A stretch of DNA of 64,000 nt from Liolophura sinensis (Eukaryota; Mollusca; Polyplacophora; Chitonida; Chitonidae), in the NCBI RefSeq assembly GCF_032854445.1, contig NC_088302.1:6569338-6633337 (forward strand). The letters are read 5' to 3'. A program made the translations under genes and the position numbers. The notes beneath the pieces were generated by a model. That model made no database searches, was not told the DNA's origin, and saw only the letters and a list, made by a program, of their open reading frames with translations. Each line of letters starts with the position of its first letter. Position 1 is the first letter of the stretch. Shown here piece by piece: positions 56,545 to 64,000 of the stretch.

Positions 56545-59527
56545 GGAAAGAATACCATTCTTTAGAGAATAAATGTTATTTCCGAAATTTCGTTTGAGGG
56601 GATAAGTTTTGAGTCGGTGGTCCATGGGTCAATTGAGTAGTACGTGTCTACTGGGTGACATTCCATTGGTTGGAGAGAGAGGAGCTTGTGGTGGGGTTTG
56701 TTCATTAAGGCCATCTATTCGTCTATACCTCATGTGTGTTTCCTGCTGGGTCTCTGCAGGTTCAGGCATTATTGGCACTCCGTGGTGGGTGGGGAACACG
56801 TAGGGTGAATTTTTTTACTATATGTTTAAATATTTCTAAAAATGTCTCTATCAGTTCATCATGTCAATGTATCTATCAGGTCATCCTCTGGGACGACTTC
56901 GAGTACCGACATAAAACGGAAGTTGGAGGTTTTGTCGGACTCGTTTGAAGAATGTAATGAACCGGACAGTTGGCCGACTTTTATTGTTCTCTTCACAAGG
57001 AGTGAACAAACGCCGGCCTCTAAAATTCACCCTTTTCTTTTAAAACGGTCTTCCCAGGGTGTAGCTGGAACCTTAAAAAACGTAAAAAAAGCTTAGATCC
57101 AGAGATATTCTCATTGAATGTCTCCGCCAACAACAATCTGCTGACTTTTAATAGTACCTCTCTTCCATCATACATCTACACTGGTCCGTATAGGGTTAAT
57201 GTAGATTTATATATCTCAAACCTAACCCGTTGTTTTACTTGCCAAAAATTTGGTCACGGGAAGGGCCAGGGTAAAGATAAACTGGTTTGTTTTCGATGCG
57301 ACAGTGAGGGTCATGATAGTTTTGACTGCAGCAGCACAGTATAGTGCTGCAATTGCGGTGAAGTTCATATGGCATCCTCTAAGGACTGTCAGCTTTTAGT
57401 TAAGGAAACGCAAATAATGAATTTAAAAACCAAAAACAATATATCTTATCAGTAGGCCCGCAAACTGGCCTCTATTTTTAATACTTCACAGCAATCTTCG
57501 TTTGCCAATGTGGTCAAGCGAGTACCATCTGTTGATACTCAAACATCATTGACTTGGCCCATTGGAAACGACAAACCTAGTTTTACTTCTATGCAACTTC
57601 CGGCTCTACCTGCCCTTAAGTCCTGCTCAACCCAGACAAGTGCAGTACAGCAAATAAACCCAGTAAATAATCACCTGAAAAACCTGAACCTAATCCATCC
57701 AAAACAAAAACTGCCAAAACCAAGTCCGGAAATAAATCTCATAATAAACCTTGTGGTCCCACAGAGCAGCCCTCTAAGGCCACTAGGGACCCTGTCCAAA
57801 CTTTTAATAGGTTTGAATTGTTGGAGGACGTTGATCCCTCAACATCAGATGCGGATATGACGGTTACATCACCCGCACCTGGGAGATCTTCCAGTCGATC
57901 TGCACGAAAGACTCTTCCCCTGTCCAGACATAAAGAGAAATCTCCTATACGTCTCCCTCCGTCTAAAAATGTATATTTTTGACAAAATTATACAGTGGAA
58001 TTGTGGAGGTCTTAAGGTAAATTTTATTGAAATAACACAACTTGTTCAGTCATTAAATATTATTGCCCTTTGTCTTTAGGAAACTCACCTCAAGACATCT
58101 GACAAAGATAATTATTCCTGATACAGCACTTATTCAAATGAGGAAGAACGAGCTGCAGGCGACTCCTCGATCTTCATCAATAACAATATTTTTCACAGCC
58201 CTGTTGCTCTGGATACAGAGCTTCAGGCTTTCGCTGTTCATGTTTAATTGTCTGCAACAATTACATTGTGTATATTCCCCCGAACATTTCTTTGTCAGCC
58301 TCTCAGCTACATAATTTAATAGAACAATTGCCAAAACCTCATTATAATAATCGGAGATTTTAATTTCCGTAACCCCCTAAATAATAAGGGCAAGATAGTG
58401 GAAGACTTCTTATCTAAGGAGGGACTGTGTTATTTCAGTGATGGTTCTAATACCTATTTACATCCGGGTTACGGCACTTATTCTGCTATTGCTTTCTCTA
58501 TCAAAGATCCATCACTTCTCCTTGATATTTCTTGGAAGGTGCATGACGATCTTTGTGGTAGGAACACTTTACTTCTAATTCTATCTAGAACGTCACCTAG
58601 AACGTGTGGCTAGGTGTAGATTTGATAAAGCATATTTGATCGCATCTGAGATGTTCTGTGGGGCTAATATCACCTCAGAGACTCTCAATGCAGCAGATGA
58701 TCGATCCAATATTAAAATTTAATGAAATTGTATTACGAGCTGCCGATAGAACTATCCCGAGGACCTCGACAAATCCCAAATCCAAAAGCAAACCCTGGTA
58801 CGACAATGACTGTCGTAAAGCCATAAAGGACTGGAAAGTCCTGAACACAGATTTAATCATTGTCCCACTAATAATAACCTAAACCAGGCTCGTATATTTA
58901 GGGCCAATGCTCGTCGATTAATCAAGTTCAAGAGACGATCTTGTTGGGGGAACTTTGTTTCAGGCATTACGTCAAAAACACCTATGCGGAAGGTCTGGAA
59001 CATGGTTCAGAAACTTAAGGGCAAAAATAATAAAGCACAAGTTCAGCATTTGAAGGATGGAAATAATATATTCACCTCTCGATCCAGTATGGAGCTACCG
59101 TGCTAAAAATTTGAATAAAATCGAGCGCAAACTGTAGCTTTGTCTCAATAAGATCGAGAAATGAGCAGTTGCCACTGGTTTGAGATTTTCTGCGTCTAAA
59201 ACCGTCGGTATACATTTTTGTAATAAACGGAAATGCCATCTAGACCCTGAACTGAATTTTTATGGTGGACCGGTGAAAATTGTTGGAGAAAAGAAATTTT
59301 TAGATGTTATATTCGATAAAAAATTATCTTTTATACCTCATATAAAAATGCTTAAAGCTAAATGTACCAAGGCTCTCGATATAATTAAGGTCGTGTTAAG
59401 GCACCGATTGGGGTGCTGACCGATCTATTTTACTCAATCTATATCGTGCTCTATAAAAAATGTTCCCGCCACGATATGGCTGAGATAAGGCCGAAGTGGC
59501 GTTAAGCCATAGTCATTCATTCATTCC
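56545..59527 (+). mobile_element. LINE-B copy with both ends, lacking RT core and RNase H
   Basis: 5'UTR (56545-56830), ORF1 (56840-57960) with zinc knuckles near 57220-57345, EN (57968-58560, several stops), EN-RT linker (58640-59090). Then a deletion jumps to the RT palm just past the catalytic box (59095-59430). A second deletion jumps from the RT thumb straight to the 3' terminus (59455-59527, ccacgatatggctgag...ttaagccatagtcattc). The copy keeps both termini in about 3 kb. Confidence 0.85.
56842..57860 (+). pseudogene. LINE-B ORF1 with zinc knuckle, several breaks
   Basis: The N-terminal part is 56842-57096 (SSGTTSSTDIKRKLEVLSDS, FEECNEPDSWPTFI). The central part and CCHC are 57114-57344 (YIYTGPYRVNVDLYI, then CFTCQKFGHGKGQGKDKLVC). 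The linker rich in Thr/Pro/Lys is 57510-57860. Stops and shifts between them show it is inactive. It is the only copy in the window that shows the ORF1 knuckle in frame. Confidence 0.85.
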
Positions 59528-59929
59528 TTAAAGAAAGTGGGCGGAATCATTTCCCGGAAGTGCGCTTCTTTGCAAAAATAAACCTGTTCATCACATTTGA
59601 TAACGTCAGGTACTTGAGAGATGGCTGGTTGAACAAAGGTATCGTTGCAAGTTTTTTTAGTTAGTTCGTCGTTGCAATAGTTGTGGGAAAAAGTGCTTAA
59701 TGCGAGATAAAGCTGAAGATGTTATTTCTGAGGCACTGATTGGAGGGTGATGAAGATGAAGTCTTTTGTGCACCATATGCATCAATATAGGCTTATATAA
59801 AAAAAAAATTAATTGCTTCGTATTGCATTGAAGTGTTTAGCTTCTCTTAATATCAGCATTAATCACAGCTGCAAATCCCATTCTCTTCAAAGTATTGGAC
59901 TAATTCAACATTGCTGTTTCTTCGCGCGT
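59528..59929. other. No recognisable feature
   Basis: Short spacer between two LINE-B 3' ends that point toward each other. Confidence 0.5.
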
Positions 59930-60150
59930 TTATTTCAGCCATATCGTGGCGAGAACAAAGTGAAAACTCGAGACGGTTAAGGTTTTCCATATGATAATAT
60001 GAACATCAAAAGTAAAACAAAAAGTACAGACATGTCTAAATTCGTATAAAAGAAAAATAAGATTTAAAACTCGAAAACCAGGGTTATAGTACATGTATAA
60101 ATCTATATGTATATAACTCGTTATCTATGGGTATTTATGACAATTAAAAT

Positions 60151-61082
60151 TTATATTTTATGATATAAGCCAATGGCCTTCAAATAATTTATGACAACAT
60201 CACCAGCGATGCTGTCAAATAAATCATATATAGAGTTGACCGTGTAGAAACTTTGCCGAACATGAGCAAAGTCTATACAGTCAGCCAAGATATGTTTGAT
60301 GCCGTATTCACCATCACATCCAACACACTCGGGAGCACTGCTCCCATCTAAGATGAAATTGTGTGTCAGATGAGAGTGCCCAACACGATACCTCGTTAAA
60401 ACTACTTGGTCTCTGCGAGACATTTGACAAGTATAGGCATTGTAGCCAATGACAGGATGAATGGCATGCAGTTTATTATGGATCTGCAAGTCCCATTCAC
60501 CCTGCCAAAGGCGACGAATATATTTAAGAATATTAGACTTCACGTCAGTATAAGGGATTTTAACCCAAAATACAGGTTTATACCAGTGTGACTTGGTATC
60601 CAACAGAATATAATATCTTTACCTCTTTTAATTAGTTTTCGGTGATGGGCTATTATCTCAAGTATCAAAGGATTTTTAAATTTATTATTCTGAATCGCCA
60701 AAAGGCAAGAAATCGAGTCGCTGCATATCACTGCCCTCTGGGCATGCCCAGAGGAAACTTAGAATAAAGCCAGCAGTATAGCCCTGGAATCTGCAGAATA
60801 GATAGAAGATGAAGGTGGTAGACGAAGAGAAGTGACCCGCTGCTCTAAGACAGCCGCAACCTCAACTCTGTCCCCATCCTTTGATCCGTCAGTATATATA
60901 AGTTTATAATCCATATAATCAGCCTTGATTTCAGCAAAACTTTGCTGAATTATAAGAGGATTTGTATTTGATTTATTATATTTACGTAGATCAAATATTA
61001 GTTTAGGTTTAAGAAGCCATGGAGGGGACTCTGGAGAAAAGTCACCGGAGCTATATCCTCTAGCTGATGTTAGCACCGACAA
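60151..61082 (-). pseudogene. LINE-B ORF2 RNase H and C-terminal region
   Basis: Frames 61082-60759 (LIYTDGSKDGDRVEVAAVLE), 60731-60540 (ICSDSISCLLAIQNNKFKNP) and 60603-60151 (WQGEWDLQIHNKLHAIHPVI, CVGCDGEYGIKHILADC, GLYHKI). About 60 bases that encode the HTGIHGN...DREAKA motif (present at 37600) are deleted near 60590, joining IPSHTGI to another frame. Confidence 0.9.
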
Positions 61083-61557
61083 TATGGTCCCGTATGCAAA
61101 GACCGAACGAAGGGATCTTGTTAGGACATTTAATATATTTGTCTACATATAATAGATTGAAAACACAGTCGTAGGCAAGGTTTGTTTTTATGTGCTTTAA
61201 GCTTACTAGGGTATTGAAGGCTATGTTTTATACGTCCATGATATAAAGAAGGCTCATTTGCTTCCACGTATAAACTTTCTACTGCGGAGGTTCTAAAAGC
61301 ACCAAGGCTGAGCCTCAAGCCCTGGTGATGAACTGGATCCAACATTTTAATGTACAACTTCCTAGTGGAACCGTAAATGATGGATCCATAATCCAAATTA
61401 GACCTCATCAGAGAACGATATAAGTTTAGTAAAGCTGATTTATCAGCACCCCAATCGGTACTAGACACGACCTTAATTATATCGAGAGCCTTTGTACATT
61501 AAGCTTAAAGCATTTTGATATGAGGTATAAAAGATAGTTTACTATCAAATATTATAC

Positions 61558-62734
61558 CTAAAAATTTAGTTTCTCCAACAATTTTAACCTGTTCACCACG
61601 AAAATTAAGCTCAGGGTCAAGATGAAGTTTCTGTTTATTAAATGTATACCGACAGTTTTAGACGTATAAAATCTAAAACCGTTTTCAGTTGCCAAATTCT
61701 CGATCTTATTGAGACAAAGCTGCAACTGACATTCGATATTATTCATATTATTAGCTCGGTAGCATATAAAGAAATCATCCACGTATAAAGAACCCTCTGT
61801 GCCAGATGTTAATGTTTTTGCTAGGCTATTTATTTTTATGCTAAACAGGGTTGGTGATAGAACGCTGCCCTTGGGTACACCCATTTCCTGTTCATAAGAG
61901 TCAGAAAAGGTGGACCCAACCCGTACCTTAAACTGACAATCAGATAAAAATTGTGATATAAATATAGGTAAGCGACCTTTAAGACCCATATCCGCGAGGT
62001 CTTTTAAAATACCACATTTCCATGTAGTGTCGTAGGCCTTTTCAAGGTCAAAAAATATGGAAACCACATGTTCGTTATTGATGAAGCCATCTCGAATAAA
62101 AGTTTCAAATCGAACAAGTTGATCCGTGGTAGATCTACCTTGCCGAAAACCACATTGGATGTTAGAGAGTAACTTGTTGGTTTCAAGAAACCAAACAAGT
62201 CTATCAATAATCATCCGTTCCATAGTCTTACAGACAGCTGATAAGAGCTATAGGACGGTAATGATTTGGATCATTATGATCCTTACCCGGTTTGGGAACC
62301 GGGATAATACACGCCTCCCTCCATGATGGTGGAAAATTACCAGTTATCCAAATATTATTAAGCAAGTCCAAGAGAGTCTTCAGTGGCTCAGGTGGTAAAT
62401 GATTCAGAAACTTATAATATACGTTATCAGGACCACAAGCAGTATTGTGGGCCTTTTTTAATGCAGTCTTAAGTTCCTCGATATTAAAAGGATGATTATA
62501 ATCTTCTAAATTCTTAGAAGAAAGGGGCAATTTAATTTTCTCCTTCTGGTTTTTAATATGTTGGAATTCTTTAGTATAATTCTCAGAAGAAGATTTCTTG
62601 GAAATTGTCTCAGCTTGTTTATGAGCTATATTGGGTGGAGAAGTTGATATATTATCCCCATCTTTCAAATGCTGGACTTTTGCTCTATTAGTTTTGTCCT
62701 TAAGTTTCTGAACCATGTTCCAGACATTATGCAT
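61558..62734 (-). pseudogene. LINE-B ORF2 reverse transcriptase core
   Basis: 62734-62228 (168 codons) carries the fingers: AHNTACGPDNVYYKFLNHLP, WREACIIPVPKPGKDH, NHYRPIALISCL. 62223-61558 (221 codons) carries SNIQCGFRQGRSTTDQLVRF, IFFDLEKAYDTTWKCGILKD, MGVPKGSVLSPTLFS and the catalytic box as YVDD (SLYVDDFFICYRANN). A one-base shift near 62225 separates the two frames. All RT motifs are visible. Only the frameshift and the loss of EN continuity prevent function. Confidence 0.92.
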
Positions 62735-62843
62735 GGGTGTTTTTGACGTAATACCTAAAACAAAGTTTAGCCAACAACATCGTCTCTTGGACTTGTGTAA
62801 TCGGCGAGCCTTAGCTCTAAAAATACGAACCTGTTTTAAATTA

Positions 62844-63702
62844 TGTTACGGTACTGAAAACAGCAACAGAAAACAGACTCAGTGACTCAATATTACAATG
62901 TAAACAATGGCTTTATATATAAAATGAGACGTACAGTTTACAGACAGTTCAACAACAACAACATAAAAAAAACATACACATCAGTATTACCGGTCTCTAA
63001 AAGTTTCCAGTTCACCTTTGCATCCCACGGAACCTGTTCCAGGAGATCCAACGTAAAGACCATGGGATAAACACACAATTCACAAATTGTCCTAGTCAGG
63101 TACTTCGCTAGGATAGCGAACGCGAACACAGTACACAGGTTACACAGAACTCGAACAGTCAGAACGAACGTCCTTTGCAAAACTGAAAACTTCAGTTTAG
63201 AGTCCTTGACGACCTTGTCGGTCAGGTGAGGTCAGCGTGTTAAACAAACTACACAGTCAACACTGTATAATCATAATAGAGATCCGAACACCAATAAACG
63301 TGACTTTCGCAGAAATTCACATAAACCAGACATCAGTACAACTGTGGTACACAAACGGTGCCGGCATAAAAATCTGTCCTCCCAAATGAAACTGGCATCA
63401 CCAGCTCATATCAAAATAATGGACTCGATACGAGAGCGTCGCACACTCTCCTGGCTCCCAGTGGATGCAGCAAAAATACCTCCACTCTGCACAGAAAACA
63501 CGGCTTATATACGCTCCAGGTGGATTCAACTATTTTTTAACACAGAATTAACAGCCAATGAACAGCCAGTTAAATAAACAGAGCATTGAACAAGGTGCTT
63601 TCCACCAGGTCCGCCCTGTACATATATAACAGGGCCTGTTATGCTTTCACAAAGGTCCGCAGACTAACAGTACATGAAGACGTTAAATAGTCATACATAA
63701 CA
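62844..63702 (-). repeat. Solo LTR of Gypsy-1, 859 bp, TSD ATTA
   Basis: It is the reverse complement of the LTR at 30757-31762, starting (minus) TGTTATGTATGAC and ending CGTAACA. It is flanked by ATTA at 62840-62843 and 63703-63706. It lacks about 145 bases present in the other LTR. The LINE-B sequence resumes in register after it, as shown by the uninterrupted homologue at 51340-51370. A single LTR with a target duplication is the usual product of LTR-LTR recombination. Confidence 0.96.
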
Positions 63703-64000
63703 ATTATTATCATTCGGACATATATTAAAATTTCGCTCGGCCTTTTTGGGGTCCTTAATGGCTTTGCAACAGTCCTGATCATACCAGGGTTTACTTTTGT
63801 ATCTTGGATTTGTCGAGGTTTTAGGGATAGCTCTATCGGCAGCTCGTAAAACAAGCTCGTTAAATTTTAATATAGGATCATCTGCTGCATTGAGAGTCTC
63901 TAGAGTGATATCAGCCTCACAGAACTTCTCAAGTGCGATCCAATCTGCTTTATCAAACTTCCACCTAGCTGCACGTTCTAAAGAATTAGAAGTGATATGC

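Larger units (their letters stand above)
59930..64000 (-). mobile_element. LINE-B copy, best preserved, interrupted by a solo Gypsy-1 LTR, cut by window edge
   Basis: From the low coordinate: 3'UTR (59930-60150), ORF2 C-terminus and RNase H (60151-61082), RT thumb (61130-61468), RT palm and fingers (61558-62734), linker, a solo LTR (62844-63702), then the EN-RT linker (63707-64000) running off the window. The 3' terminal ~60 bp before the (ATTC)n tail are missing. Frames are long and mutations few compared with the other copies, so this is the youngest LINE-B here. Confidence 0.9.

Overview
The window looks like gene-poor, repeat-dense nuclear DNA from an invertebrate animal, most likely a mollusc. 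The basis is its mix of tRNA-headed SINEs ending in a '...GGCGTAAAACACC...(AAAT)n' tail, I/Nimb-type LINEs that carry an RNase H domain, Ty3/Gypsy elements and Tc1/mariner elements. There are no operons, no rRNA and no free-standing tRNA genes. The assignment to molluscs rests on recognising repeat families by eye, and the species cannot be named. Family names used here (LINE-A, LINE-B, SINE-1, SINE-2, Gypsy-1, Gypsy-2, Mar-1) are local labels.

Layout. 1-905 holds the 5' end of a minus-strand LINE-B. 906-8270 is mostly featureless, apart from a SINE-1 (2424), a five-unit 94-bp tandem array (5365-5833) and small fossils. 8270-8975 holds a rearranged LINE-B 3' end and a palindromic CACACG motif cluster. 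9.8-12.3 kb is the only stretch that looks like host-type split genes: exon-sized open frames bounded by good splice signals, with AATAAA signals at about 10234 and 12309. 14.8-15.5 kb holds a decayed mariner transposase (Mar-2). 16-20.3 kb holds two LINE-B copies broken by a SINE-1 and a SINE-2, plus a 62-bp inverted repeat.

21821-31762 is the centrepiece. It is one Gypsy-1 insertion with 4-bp target duplications (ATAC). Its pol is ordered protease-integrase-RNase H, as in the Gmr1-like lineage with copia-like gene order, but the reverse transcriptase catalytic core is missing. Its 5' LTR is reduced to 59 bp, and the gag region is replaced by an almost intact LINE-A in the opposite orientation. 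LINE-A has a 1275-codon EN-RT-RNase H ORF2 and an ORF1 broken only at a C7 run.

33.1-39.8 kb is a LINE-B copy carrying two SINE-1 insertions, a head-on LINE-B insertion and a CA/TA microsatellite. 39.8-43.3 kb is largely unassigned. 43.3-51.8 kb is a chain of minus-strand LINE-B copies with nested SINE-2, two SINE-1 and a Tc1/mariner (Mar-1, 49652-51259). 52.0-53.8 kb has remnants of a second Gypsy element (LTR, PBS, pol fragment) with a nested SINE-2. 54-59.5 kb contains LINE-B fragments, including one copy with both ends but no RT or RNase H. 59.9-64 kb is the best-preserved LINE-B, interrupted by a solo Gypsy-1 LTR (TSD ATTA).

How the parts work together: LINE-B, SINE-1 and SINE-2 share a recognisable 3'-terminal motif followed by tetranucleotide repeats. 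This suggests that LINE-B-type machinery mobilises both SINE families. The nesting gives a relative chronology: LINE-B is oldest, the SINEs and Mar-1 are younger, and Gypsy-1 and LINE-A are among the youngest.
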